Assembly (NCBI GenBank): GCA_954871525.1
Contig: OX940869.1
Span: 11,555,001-11,619,000 of the forward strand
Origin: Parietaria judaica
Lineage: Eukaryota > Streptophyta > Magnoliopsida > Rosales > Urticaceae
Direction: 5' to 3'
Length of the DNA stretch: 64,000 bases
The notes beneath the pieces were generated by a model that saw nothing but the letters and a program-made list of their open reading frames with translations, was not told the DNA's origin and did no database searches. The translations under genes and the position numbers were made by a program. Below, piece after piece: positions 47,571 to 58,479 of this stretch; within the stretch, counting starts at the first letter, position 1, and each line of letters begins with the position of its first letter.

Positions 47571-48814
47571 TTCTTCAATGCTGTCCAGTGAGCCATACCA
47601 GGGTTGGATTCGTATCTGCTAACAATTCCCACAGCGTAACAGATGTCTGGCCTAGTACACTGCATAGCGTATATTAAACTTCCCACTGCTGAAGCATAGG
47701 GTATTCACATCATCTCATCTTGCTCTTCCGGAGAAGTAGGACACTGTTTCCTGTTAAGGAATACTCCATGCCTTGTCGGTAAATTACCTCCCTTGGAGTT
47801 TGCCATTGCAAAACGTTCAAGCACCTTATCAATGTAAGCTGCTTGTGATAAGGCTAGAAGCCTGTTGTTGCGATCCCTGAAGATACGGATCCCAAGAACA
47901 TAACTGGCTTCTCCCATGTCTTTAATTTGGAATTGCGTAGATAGCCACGCTTTCACGTCCGATAGTCTCTTCACACTGTTTCCAATGAGAAGAATATCGT
48001 TGACGTATAGAACAAGAAAAATCTCCACGGTTTCATCATTGAGTTTGTATATGCAGGCCTCAGTGATGTTCTGTATGAATCCATAGGATTTGATGGTTTC
48101 ATCAAACCTTAGATTCCAGGATCTGGAAGCATGCCTCAATCCATAAATGGATTTGAGAAGTCTGCAAACTTTCCCTTCTTGACCCTTCTGCACGAACCCT
48201 TCTGGTTGGTCCATATAGATGTTTTCGTCAATGTACCCGTTCAGGAAGGCGGTTTTGACGTCCATCTGCCAAATCTCGTAATTGAGACTTCAGGCTATGG
48301 CCATGAGAATCCGGATGGACTTATACCTAGTGACTAGAGCGAAGATCTCATCAAAATCAATACCTTCCCTCTGGGTAAAACCCTTAGCCACTAGTCTAGC
48401 CTTGAAGGTTTCAACCTTCCCGTCCACTCCTCTCTTTCGCTTGTATACCCACTTACAGCCAATGGTTTTGAAGCCATCCGGTAAGTCTACAAGTTCCCAG
48501 ACTCCATTAGAATCCATTGATTCTATTTCTTGGTTCATGGCTTCCGGCCATTCTCCCTTATCAGGATCCATCATAGCTTGCTCATAGCTTATGGGATCTT
48601 CAACACTAGTCTTTGTAACAGCTAGTTGAAATTCTAACTGGGTGTGCTCGTAGTGCTCGATAGGTCTTTTGAACCTCCCACTACGTCTGAGTACCCCTTG
48701 GTTCTGATTTGGGACCGTGGTTTCCGCACTCTGATTATCAAATGGCGCTGTTGATTGTGTAATTACTTTGTCATCTAACAATTCCTTCCAGTAATATTTT
48801 ACCTTGAGGTTCAT
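47566..48814 (-). pseudogene. Element B reverse transcriptase fragment
   Basis: On the minus strand from 48814: [67 protein letters not shown], then (after a frame break near 48290) DVKTAFLNGYIDENIYMDQP and the catalytic box as YVND instead of YVDD. It continues to MGSLIYAMQCTRPDICYAV and ends at the array A insertion. The Asp-to-Asn change in the active site means this enzyme would be inactive. The protein continues at 22132-21569. Confidence 0.88.
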
Positions 48815-49946
48815 CGTTTATTATAGAGTCATATTCCAAAAGAGTTACTATTGCTAAAAACAATTACTCTTTTATATGATCATAAACTATATCTCGTCCG
48901 AGTCCCATTAAATGAATAATGTAAAATGATTCTTTCCCCTCAATCATTTTTAAAGGTTCTTGTTCCTTCTTTCTAGAACACGTCAATGTGCTTGACGTGT
49001 ACAGGGAACCGTTGACTAACAGAGAATTAAATTCTCTTACAGAAGATCACTGAATTATAAGTTCAGACTCACCATTTCAGAATAACTGAAGAGTTATTAG
49101 TGATTTATCGAGTTTAAAATTCGATTTATGCAATAAATTTCTTGAACTCACATAAGTTCTAATTTACTTTGCATTCATACCTTTGAATACTTGCCATTCA
49201 TTAGATAAAGTATTCATATCCTTCTCGAGCTTGTATAATGGACCACATACACCAAGTATGTACAAGCTTTATAGGAACTGTGGCTGTTTAGACCTTTTTC
49301 TCATGAAATGGTCTTTTAATCATTTTAATCTTTAGACAAGATTCTCAAATAGGCAGGGAACTGACGAACAGTTCACGCATTGGTCCATCCTATTTATCTC
49401 ATCCAAATTAATATGACTATCATATAGATGCCTTAGGTATGATCGATCACTTTCATAGTTAACCTTTTTCTGAATGTCACATCAATATTATTCAGTCATT
49501 ATTTCATAATGGTTTGAGCTTGTTTATTTCACTTCTCCGGATAATCAATATAAACAACTAGATCACTTCAATAATAATTTCATTATTATCTACAATGATA
49601 AAACTTTGTTCATATAGGTGGATGTTTGAATTTCCACGCAAGTCACGGGTATAATAAATATTGTTCTTGAAAACAACAATTTATTATATTTAAACGACTT
49701 GCTCCCACTGAAATAATTATCCCATTGCTTTGACTTAACACAGTCAATTTATGATTGTCTTTCGAATCGTGGATTCAGTCAAAGGTTTAAACCTTAACCA
49801 ATCATTAACTTTGGGTTGGGCGATTATCTTATCTTTTTTCATTTCTCAGCCATTTCCCAAGTTTAAGAACTTTCGAATTACTCCCTTGTAATATCGAGTG
49901 GAAATACCAGCTAAACACAAAAGATAATCAATAAGTGAACAAAATA
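48815..49946 (-). other. Non-coding interior of element B
   Basis: AT-rich, without frames matching gag, protease or integrase. It occupies the place of those genes between leader and RT, and I see no similarity to the interior of array A. It may be rearranged remnant or foreign filler. Confidence 0.5.
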
Positions 49947-50081
49947 TGTAGAAAGGAGGATTTGGGAAAGTTATGTTTTCCATTCATGAATTGAGTATTT
50001 ACAACTCTAATTACAATAAAAAGAAATTGTGGTAAAAGTACCAAAACTATAAACACTCACAAGGCTATACAATATCCAACA
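49947..50081 (-). repeat. 3' LTR of element C
   Basis: 135 bp, TGTAGAAAGG to AATATCCAACA in plus orientation. It differs from the other LTR by a 3-base indel (GGAGGATTT/GGATTT) and a few substitutions. The adjacent ACTCCCCCTCAAGCTGG is the inverted polypurine tract. Confidence 0.9.
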
Positions 50082-50088
50082 CTCCCCC

Positions 50089-53000
50089 TCAAGCTGGGTA
50101 GTATATGTTATACAACCCAAGCTTGGAACTAAGTTCATCAAAAGAACTTCGATGTAAAGCTTTGGTGAGGATGTCTGCAATCTGAAGTCTGGAAGGAATG
50201 TAGCTCAAGTCAATGATGCCACCATTGACCTTCTCCGAAATGAAATGTCTATCAATTTCAATGTGCTTCGTTCGGTCGTGGTGGACTGGATTCTTGACAA
50301 TTCTGATTGCGGCCTGACTATCACAAAACATCTTGATATCCCCTGGTCGATGCATCCTTAGCTCCTTCAAGAGCCTCTGCATCCACATTCCCTCGCATAT
50401 GCCTAATGCAAGAGCACGGTACTCGGACTCTGGGCTACTACGGGAAACAACCGATTGCTTCTTGCTTCTCCAAGTAACGAGGTTACCCCATACATATGAA
50501 CAATAACCCGAGGTTGATCTTCGATCAGTGGCTTCTCCAGCCCAACTTGCGTCAGTGAAGATCTTGACCTCACGGTTCTCGGATTTCTTGAACAATAAGC
50601 CATGACCGGGGGTAGACTTTAGATACCTCAAGATTCGGTTCACGGCTTCCATGTGGTCCTCATTTGGGTTGTTCATGTGTTGACTGACAACACTGACAGA
50701 GTAGGCGATGTCCGGACTTGTGTGCGAGAGATAGATGAGTTTACCGACAAGTCTCTGATATCTCCCTTTGTCGACGGGAGCGCTTTCGGTGGAATGAGAG
50801 AACTTCTTGTTCGGATCCATCGGAGTGTCAACCGGCTTGCAACCAAGAAGACCAGTTTCTTGAAGTAAGTCAAGTACATATTTCCTTTGGGAAATAGCAA
50901 TGCCTTCATCTGATCTTGCTACTTCCATACCCAAGAAGTATCTCAAGGTTCCGAGATCTTTAATCTCGAATTTGGTTGCGAGTACTTGCTTTAGTTTTGC
51001 GATTTCCTCCGAGTCATCACCGGTCATGATGATGTCGTCAACATACACAATGATAATTTCAATCTTTCCATTGTTGTTTCGTTTAACGAAGAGAGTATGA
51101 TCGGCTTGACATTGGAGGTATCCGCTGGAAGTGACGGCCTTGGTGAATTTCTCAAACCAAGCACGAGGACACTGTTTTAAGCCGTACAACGACTTTTTCA
51201 GTTTGCAGACTAGGTGACGATTGGAGTCTTTTTCTAGTCCTGGAGGTATCTTCATGTAGACTTCTTCTTGAAGGTCGCCATTGAGGAATGCGTTCTTGAC
51301 ATCAAGTTGAAATAGTGGCCAATCCATATTTACGGCAAGAGAAATAAGTACTCGTACCGTGTTTAGTTTAGCCACTGGAGCAAATGTCTCTTGAAAGTCA
51401 ATTCCTTCAGTTTGGGTGAAAACCTTTGCGACAAGTCTAGCTTTGAATCTCTCGATACTCCCATCAGTCTTGTACTTGACCGTGAAGACCCACTTACACC
51501 CGACATGGCGTTTTTCGTGTGGCAATTCAGTGAGAATCCATGTTCTGTTGCTATCCAATGCTCGAATTTCTTCTTCTACTGCATGTTTCCAAGCAGGAAC
51601 CTGAAGAGCTTCATGAATAGAGCTAGGGACCTTGATGCTATCAAGGTTAGTAATAAAAGCTCTATATTTTGGATTCAACTTGTTGTAGGCAACATAACGT
51701 TCAATGGGATATTCGGTGTTTCCATGAACACGTTTCTTAAGAATGCCTTTCCGGAGAGCAATAGGGAGTTCTGAATCATCGACCACGGGTTGAAGAGTTT
51801 CCGTACCTGATGGATTAGTCGAGGTAGAGGGAGTCGGATCCGGATCTTGGCCGATTAGACGATGCGAGGAGGTCTCTACATGTTCAGGAGACCGAGATGA
51901 GCTAGGAGAAGAGTCTGAGAGATTTTCGAGAACCATATCAAGAGTGTCGATTGGTTGGATTGAAGATGATGGGTTTTCGGGTTGAGTGTCTTGATTGACT
52001 TCCCCGATTTCCCCAATTTGAGATTCCCAAGAATTCTCCCCCTGAATGTCGGATTTGGGAAAGAAAGAATCACCTTCAAAGAAAGTAACATCCATGGTGT
52101 GATACGTCGTGCGAGTAGATGGACAATAACATCGATACCCTTTTTGATGCAACGAATAACCCAAAAATATGCACTTGACAGCTCTAGGATCGAGCTTTGA
52201 CCGATTTTGTTTGTGGACATGGACAAAGGCGGGACACCCGAAGACCTTTTTTGGTAGGTCGGAGGAGAAGGATAGGAGATGAAGATGAATCTCACTAAGG
52301 ACTTGACGAGGTGATTGGAATTTTAGAACACGACTCGGCATACGATTGATGAGGTAATTTGCTGTGAGGATCGCATCACCCCAAAAATGTTTTGGGACAG
52401 ATCGGCCAAACATAATGGACCGAGCGACTTCGAGAATGTGTCGGTTTTTCCGCTCAGCAATACCGTTTTGTTGTGGAGTATCCACACATGAGCTTATGTG
52501 GACAATTCCTTTTTCAGTCAAGAACGGAGAGAGAGTTTGGTTGAAGTAATCCCGAGCGTTGTCCGTATGGAGAACTTGCACACGGGTATCAAAATGGGAC
52601 TCAACCATGGAGTAGAAACGTTTGAAAAATGGAGCAGCTTCAGTTTTGTCTTTCAGAAGATATGACCACGTCATTCGAGTGTGATCATCGATAAATATGA
52701 TGAACCATCTAGCTCCACTGGTGTGACGTACCCTTGAGGGCCCCCATATGTCGCTATGAATCACGGAAAAAGGTTTTGATGATTTATAGTCGACGCTTCG
52801 GAAAGAATGTCGGGTATGTTTTGCAAATTGACACACTTGACAGTTATAATGAGAAGGCTTGATTTTGGTGAACAAATTTGGAAATGCTTTTTCAAGATAT
52901 GGGAAGCTGGGATGACCAAGGCGATTGTGCCATAACATGACTTGATCTTCGATAGATACATGATTTGAAAGAGTAATAGCACTTGATGACACATGACCTT

Positions 53001-53154
53001 TGTCGGAATCTGGAACTTGTGTTACCAGAGAAGTTGTATCGTTGAACATGTAGAGGCCATCGCGCATCTCACCTCGACCAATTTCCTTTCCGGAACCCAC
53101 CACCTGAAAATCACAGAAGTCGGCAAAAAAATCGTGAAATGCAATTAGAATCAC
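50089..53154 (-). CDS. Element C integrase-RT-RNase H (pol)
   Basis: A 1021-codon uninterrupted frame ending seven bases from the LTR. The integrase zinc site is H76, H81, C105, C108 and the catalytic triad D135 (HSDIWGP), D198 (HTDNARDYF), E234 (NGIAERKNRH), with 35 residues between the last two. A Ser-rich linker covers about 380-460. RT starts near 535 (CKWVFTVKYKTDG) and has YVDD at 704-707. RNase H has FTDASWAG, SSPESEYRA and FCDSQAA. The first codon is GTG, not a true start: the frame is the continuation of gag-protease (53111-53710) after a one-base shift near 53130-53150. All enzyme motifs look intact. Confidence 0.93.
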   Translation of the reverse strand: MILIAFHDFFADFCDFQVVGSGKEIGRGEMRDGLYMFNDTTSLVTQVPDSDKGHVSSSAITLSNHVSIEDQVMLWHNRLGHPSFPYLEKAFPNLFTKIKPSHYNCQVCQFAKHTRHSFRSVDYKSSKPFSVIHSDIWGPSRVRHTSGARWFIIFIDDHTRMTWSYLLKDKTEAAPFFKRFYSMVESHFDTRVQVLHTDNARDYFNQTLSPFLTEKGIVHISSCVDTPQQNGIAERKNRHILEVARSIMFGRSVPKHFWGDAILTANYLINRMPSRVLKFQSPRQVLSEIHLHLLSFSSDLPKKVFGCPAFVHVHKQNRSKLDPRAVKCIFLGYSLHQKGYRCYCPSTRTTYHTMDVTFFEGDSFFPKSDIQGENSWESQIGEIGEVNQDTQPENPSSSIQPIDTLDMVLENLSDSSPSSSRSPEHVETSSHRLIGQDPDPTPSTSTNPSGTETLQPVVDDSELPIALRKGILKKRVHGNTEYPIERYVAYNKLNPKYRAFITNLDSIKVPSSIHEALQVPAWKHAVEEEIRALDSNRTWILTELPHEKRHVGCKWVFTVKYKTDGSIERFKARLVAKVFTQTEGIDFQETFAPVAKLNTVRVLISLAVNMDWPLFQLDVKNAFLNGDLQEEVYMKIPPGLEKDSNRHLVCKLKKSLYGLKQCPRAWFEKFTKAVTSSGYLQCQADHTLFVKRNNNGKIEIIIVYVDDIIMTGDDSEEIAKLKQVLATKFEIKDLGTLRYFLGMEVARSDEGIAISQRKYVLDLLQETGLLGCKPVDTPMDPNKKFSHSTESAPVDKGRYQRLVGKLIYLSHTSPDIAYSVSVVSQHMNNPNEDHMEAVNRILRYLKSTPGHGLLFKKSENREVKIFTDASWAGEATDRRSTSGYCSYVWGNLVTWRSKKQSVVSRSSPESEYRALALGICEGMWMQRLLKELRMHRPGDIKMFCDSQAAIRIVKNPVHHDRTKHIEIDRHFISEKVNGGIIDLSYIPSRLQIADILTKALHRSSFDELSSKLGLYNIYYPA

Positions 53155-53710
53155 GTGTGATCTTACTGACAGAAATCAGGTTGCAAGCAATTTGTGGAAC
53201 AAATAACACCGAGTAAAGTGTAATGTTCCCAGATAGTCGGATAGAACCGATTCCAACAACCGGAATGAGAGTCCCATCAGCAGTTCGAACTGTTGAACCC
53301 CGCGGGTAAGGTCCAAGAGTGAGAAAATAACTCTTGTTACCCGTCATATGGTCTGATGCACCTGAATCAACGATCCAAGTGTTGCTCGGGCGAGTTAGGG
53401 CGAGGCTGACAGAGGTCACACCTGTGTGAGCATGGATGCTATTTGGTGAATCGGTGGTGAATTGCTGGATGATCCTCATCTGTAGAGACTTCATTTTTTC
53501 CATGACGCGGTTCATGTCCTCCCAAAGATTAATATCTTCAGGGCTCATAGTGGACTTGGGTCGATCCGTGCAATTTGTTGGTTTGCCGTGCAATTTCCAA
53601 CATTGGGGTCTCCAATGACCATGAGCATTGCAATGATCACACCAAGGACTTCCTCGACGTTGTGTCGAAGAGAAGTGTGCGGGAGTAGCGGATTTGGCCC
53701 GAGAAGACAT
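53111..53710 (-). pseudogene. Element C gag C-terminus and protease
   Basis: ATG at 53708-53710 starts MSSRAKSATPAHF, followed by a zinc knuckle CDHCNAHGHWRPQC and then the protease with WIVDSGASDHMTGN (active-site Asp-Ser-Gly) and LISVSKITRD. It leaves the pol frame at the end by a one-base shift. Gag is normally over 250 residues upstream of the knuckle; here fewer than 25 remain, so the capsid domain is missing. Confidence 0.85.
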
Positions 53711-54983
53711 AATTTCTCGGATACTTAACGGGAGGAATCAACCCAGAAAGAATAAATTTCTGGTTGTGGGCACACCCTTTTTGACGCAGGGACACCCAAG
53801 AGAAATTGTGAAACTTTTGTGTGTTGGAACACCAAATCTGGTGTTGGAACACACAGAAATGGAACACAAAATTTGGTGTTGGAACACTGAATATGGTGTT
53901 CGAACACACAGAAATGAGCAAAAAGGAGACCTGCCTCTTTTCCTTTGCACGTGGGACCCACCACTATAGAGACCCACTTTGTTGATGTCGTTTGAGAGAA
54001 AAGAGACACCCAAATGCAGATGTCGTTTGCTAAAGTCCGCGGGACCCACACGGAGAAGCAATCAGATGCTCGACCCAAGGCAGATGGGACAACTCGGAAG
54101 AGATGGACTCAGACTCCGAGCGAAGGACAAGGGACTGACACACTGGACAGGGTCGGGGTCGTCGGAGAGGACTTTGCCGGAGAGGAGCGATGACGTCGTA
54201 GGAGAACCTCGTTGCCGGGGATTTGAGCTCGCCTAATGGGTCTGGACTGAGCTCGCGCTCGGAGAAACGCCGGAAGAAGACGACCTGAGCAGAGCTTTGT
54301 CGGGAATGGGACCAGGCGACCGGAGAGGAACGCCGGAGCTTGTGTGAAACAGAGAAGTGAGCGTCAAAATGGAGAACTATATCTGCTGGAGCTTGCCTGA
54401 GATGACGAAGAATCGAAGATCTGGGTTTGCTGGAGAATCGCGCGAGGCTGAGCTTCGCTGAGGAAGCGCTGTCGAACTTCAGATCTGAGGTGACGATGGA
54501 GTTTCAGATTGGAGAGGCTCGTCAGAATGACGCCTAAACTGAGAAGCTTGCGTGCGGTTCGCCGGAGAGGACGAGATTCGCGCAAGCCTGAAGGAGGAGA
54601 CAAAACTAAGAGAGGAGCTTGGTCTCTCTAAAGGCCGGAGATGGGTACTCGGTACCGGAGAAGACGATGCAGCGTCGAAGAAATCCGTCGGAATCTGGAG
54701 GAAAACCAGAGGTTGCACGAGGAAGTCCTAACCCAGATCTGGAGAAACTTGACGATGGAAGATCGCCGGAGGAACACCGGAGATGGAGTCACACTGAACG
54801 TGGTCACCGGAGATGTGACAGAGTGTGCTCGAGGTGCAGCGGAGATAATGTTCCGTGACGAAGCTTGGGAATACCGGAGGAACACCGGGGAAGCAAACGT
54901 CGCCGGAGAGATAGCCGGAGATGAACGTCCGACGGGAAAAGTCGGTGACGGCGGCTAGGGTTTTGAACTTTTCCCTCTTTCTT
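53711..54983 (-). other. Element C leader with no gag capsid domain
   Basis: The 1.27 kb between primer site and zinc knuckle holds no gag capsid frame. The part next to the primer site (54150-54970) is GC-rich and repeats CTCCGG-type words on the minus strand, with several overlapping 80-120 codon frames of skewed Ser/Arg/Pro composition. The part near gag (53815-53910) repeats GTGTTGGAACAC in both orientations. It could be acquired gene sequence or an unusual untranslated leader. Confidence 0.55.
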
Positions 54984-54995
54984 GCTCTGATACCA
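54984..54995 (-). other. Primer binding site of element C
   Basis: TGGTATCAGAGC on the minus strand, immediately adjacent to the LTR, complementary to initiator Met tRNA. Confidence 0.85.
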
Positions 54996-55127
54996 TGTAG
55001 AAAGGATTTGGGAAAGTTATGTTTTCCATTCATGAATTGAGTATTTACAACTCTAATTACAATAAAAAGAAATTGTGGTAAAAGTACCAAAACTATAAAC
55101 ACTCACTAAGCTATACAATATTCAACA
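54996..55127 (-). repeat. 5' LTR of element C
   Basis: 132 bp, TGTAGAAAGG to ATATTCAACA in plus orientation. Extremely short for a Copia LTR, leaving little room for a promoter. Confidence 0.9.
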
Positions 55128-57023
55128 AAATCACTTATTCGAACTTTTATTGTCTTGACATTAAATACATATCAGATTATTCTATATATATTTGAGATAG
55201 ACATTTTAGACTGGCATTGAAAAAGAAACTTATTAAACTTTATTATAGGTAGATTTTTTTTTTTGAAAAATATTTTTGTTTGAAATAGTTACATGATGCA
55301 AACATGTTCTGGGAAAACATTAAATAAACCCTTTAACTATTTCGTGACAATTTAACCGATTGTACACGTCGTTGCCGTCCTTAGTGGCATGTTCACTCTA
55401 TGGTGACTCGCGGTATTAACCGTGTAGTTTGGTTAAAGTAAGTTTTAGTCATAAACTTAATTAATATTCATAACAAGAACCACCAAAGTTCTCTATGATT
55501 ATTAACTATCACCATAGACGGTCGGGAAGCACCAACTTCCGTGCAAGCTCAACCCATTATTTTCGGTTCTCGGGAACGGTCACTCCAGGGTGACTCGCGG
55601 TCCATTTCCAAGATTTCTCCGTCCCCATATTCTTTTGGAACTATCACGGTGTCAAACCTTCCACAAGCACACCTTACTTAGGGAATGGACACACTAAGGT
55701 GACTCGAGGCGGTGTTGTCAGCAGACCTTGTGACAGTAATAATGGAGACCATTTGATTTATTCTATACTTGCCATGGTTTTATTAAATAACGTTTTTAAA
55801 TACTAAGTTATTTAAAACTTATTATAAACTTTCTATTAATGACACATTAAAAGTTTATATTTCGGCTTAATAAAGCCCGTTATTTATATGGTTTATTATT
55901 TCGTCGGTAGTGATAGGTCAATTCATACTCTTTCTAGGTAGATGGGAGGGGTCCTAACCGGTCACCCAGAAGTGGATGGTGAACCGGCCCCACTTTTGAT
56001 TCCCTCTTCCTTAGGAAAGATCGTATGATTGAGATTTTTCCGACTAGTAATAACCAATTTCACATTTACTCTTTATTATGTATATCTATCCTATATAGAC
56101 ATATTAATAATGATCTAAATATAGACACTATGTTTGAGGGTTATGAAAATAGGTTATAACAAATTATATTTATGATGAATATTTATAATTTTATGTTAAT
56201 GATACTTATTCTCTAAGAATTATCATTAAACATTTTAATGCCCTTTAATAATTATTTATGAAATATTAAAATAAGACAATGATATTATTCTTCGAATATT
56301 ATCATCCATATTTTAATTCATTAAATAAGACAATGTTATTTAATCATTAAATAACATCCATATTTAATTTTATGAATTTATTAAAATAAGACAATGTTAT
56401 TTATCTGAAAATAACATCCATATTTTAATTTATATTAATTAATCATAACTAATTTTAATTCATAAATATTAATTTCATTAATAATAATTAATAATTAATC
56501 CACGGTATCCGGATCGGATTAAAAATCCGACCCATTATAAAAATTGCACGTGGGTCCTCCGGGCTTAAGCCCGGGCCCACGTGCCCGTGGAATGGACAGG
56601 GACAGCCCATGGGTGAGCCAGGGCAGCACGCGGGCCCTTCGGGCTGGGCCTGCAGGCCCATTCCACTGCCAGGCAGCGTGGCCTGCGGCCCGCGCGCCAG
56701 GCCCACACGGGTGCACTTGCCCTTGCCGAGTGACCCTGTCGTGGGCCTTGCTCATGGGCCCTGTCCGTGGGCTTGCTGGGCGAACACCCTGGGGCTGCAG
56801 CGGCAGCCCCTGTTCGTTCCTTCCCACGGGCTGGGCTGCCAAGGGCAGCCCGGTCTTATTACCCGGTCTGATTTTTTGGGTCGAGTAATATTCTTATTTT
56901 AAATTAATATTTAAAATATCTAGAAATTCAAAATTTCAATTTTAAATAATTAATTTTATTCATCAAATAATTCGTTCTTAAAACCCATTAATTAAATTAC
57001 GTAATTATTTATCCTTGAACCAT
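55128..57023 (-). ncRNA. Structured 5' leader of element B
   Basis: Homologous to the array A leader from 55203 rightward: GAGTCAC repeats (about 55402, 55590, 55698), stem-loop array (56170-56430) and GC island (56545-56870). Sequence has diverged, yet palindromes remain. For example GGGCTGCC/GGCAGCCC is kept with a changed loop, and the second stem-loop pairs perfectly as GTTATTTAAT/ATTAAATAAC. The left 75 bases next to element C are not similar to array A. Confidence 0.5.
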
Positions 57024-57036
57024 GGCTCTGATACCA
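57024..57036 (-). other. Primer binding site of element B
   Basis: TGGTATCAGAGCC on the minus strand, two bases from the 5' LTR, as in array A. Confidence 0.88.
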
Positions 57037-57038
57037 AT

Positions 57039-57945
57039 TGTTGGGAATCACGTTTCAGATTCTGTGTAAATTATCACGAATTATACCTTCGAACCGTCCG
57101 GGTAACATTTAAAAAATTAATTTAAAGCGGAATAACTTGTTATCTGTGCAACGGTCAGGATATCGGATAATAACCATTTAACAAGATCTGATAAATATTA
57201 TGTAATTTAATATTCATAAATCATTATTAATAATCTAGTCATAATATATAATAAATAGAAAGCAGTAAATGATTGCATTTATTAACCCAATGCATAAGGC
57301 CGTACCTCTATTGACGACTTCCGGCTGCGTGTTCTGAATCGGGCAGGGCTCCGCCAGTGCTGAGGGAAACTCCAGTGATCTTCCGGGATATTCTCCTGGA
57401 ATCCTCGTACCGAAGCGTGGGCTTCGCCGGCAGGACTCCGTCGCAAAATTTTAACTGATGGTTCTTTTTAAGTTTCCGGAGAAATAGTCTCCTAAACCGA
57501 ACCAGAAAAGAGAGATCAGAGAGCAAATTCGCAGACCCTAAAGGAGAGGGAGAGTTTGAATTTTTCTCGGGGGAAAGGGTGTGTAAAATGTGTAGAATGA
57601 GCCTCCTATTTATAGGCTCAAACCGTAACCGAATTGGAGAAATTCCCTCTCTTATTTTCGAATTTCATATATTAAATATAATTAATTATCTCAATCCAAT
57701 GGTCCAGATTTAATCTCATCTAAATCCAATGGATATAATTAATTAGGGATTTAATTAAATAAGAAAGATTAGGATAAAATCAAAAATCCAATCTTATCAT
57801 CTTATCTTTATAAATTCGAATTATATATATATATATTAAAATTCGAATTATCATTATCTAGATCCAACGGTTGTTTTAAATCTTTAAACCGATCTAATGG
57901 ATCAAATTAGTTTAGGATAAAATCAAGTATAAAAAGATTTAATAA
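57039..57945 (-). repeat. 5' LTR of element B, truncated
   Basis: Antisense LTR starting TGTTGGGAATC. It is collinear with the left LTR of B for about 900 bases, including the inverted TATA box (57607-57614), and then stops near AAGATTTAATAA. The remaining 1.9 kb of U3 is missing. Confidence 0.88.
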
Positions 57946-58469
57946 CATCACTAGAAGTGCATTAAGTATGAAGTGGCTTCATACTGGACTGGACCTGACT
58001 TAAACTCCGGAAGTTGTTATATAAGACCGTCACTGACAACTTGGAGTTGAGTCACTAGTAGATGATCAAATGGATATTCGATCTAAGTCCTGAGTGACCT
58101 CGAGCCTGGACTGTTGACTTGATCTTTCTTTGATATAACTGTTAAAGAACACATTTTACTGTCGTTCTCAATGCTTCTATTTTGGGAACATGATAGTCAA
58201 CAGATAATGGTAGCTTGGTCATGGACACAGACATCACATAGCCCTCTTCAGAGTCAAGATGATTCCCTTGATTCTTAGTGGTGAGAAGTGAGAGGTACCC
58301 ATGCGCAACTTATGAATCGAAACCATAAGTGGGTTACTCCCAATATTACTAACAGAGTTGAGGATGAAAATGCAATGAGAGGCAAATCGGTAAAAACCGC
58401 CTGCTCATGTGTGGATCATCAAGTGAAAGATCAATAACCCGAATTTGATTGTATCAATGGACATCATGC
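57946..58469 (+). repeat. Sense-oriented fragment of an A/B-type LTR
   Basis: From CACTAGAAGTGCATTAAG to TGTATCAATGGACATC, matching LTR 1 around 22458-22970 in the plus orientation with many substitutions. It is more diverged from array A LTRs than they are from one another. It is joined head to head with the B LTR on its left and to element D on its right. Confidence 0.85.
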
Positions 58470-58479
58470 CGATTTGACA

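Larger units (their letters stand above)
49947..55127 (-). mobile_element. Element C: Copia with very short LTRs, inserted in B
   Basis: Minus-strand element bounded by near-identical 132-135 bp LTRs starting TGTTG and ending CTACA. Next to the right LTR is a primer binding site and next to the left LTR a purine-rich tract. Flanking bases aaata and aaatc suggest a 5-bp duplication with one change. Removing it rejoins the element B interior. The long open pol and close LTR similarity point to a relatively recent insertion. Confidence 0.88.
18758..57945 (-). mobile_element. Element B: long-LTR non-autonomous Copia, host of array A and element C
   Basis: Reading leftward from 57945: truncated 5' LTR (57039-57945), primer site (57024-57036), leader (55133-57023), insertion C, non-coding interior, RT/RNase H remnant (48814-47566, then 22132-21569) and 3' LTR (21568-18758). 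The coding sequence rejoins exactly when array A and one copy of gaatg are removed. B has no gag: after ATGTC at the position where array A's gag starts, the sequences diverge. Protease and integrase are also absent. It is related to array A over LTR, leader and pol, but visibly diverged. Confidence 0.85.

Noticed and set aside
53637..55102. Several 79-124 codon frames on both strands in the element C leader
   Set aside because: Mutually overlapping, repeat-driven Ser/Arg/Pro-rich translations; no gag or host domain recognised, so described as leader only.
15303..57036. tRNA genes at the TGGTATCAGAGC sites
   Set aside because: Each is only the 12-13 base primer binding site next to an LTR; no cloverleaf surrounds them.
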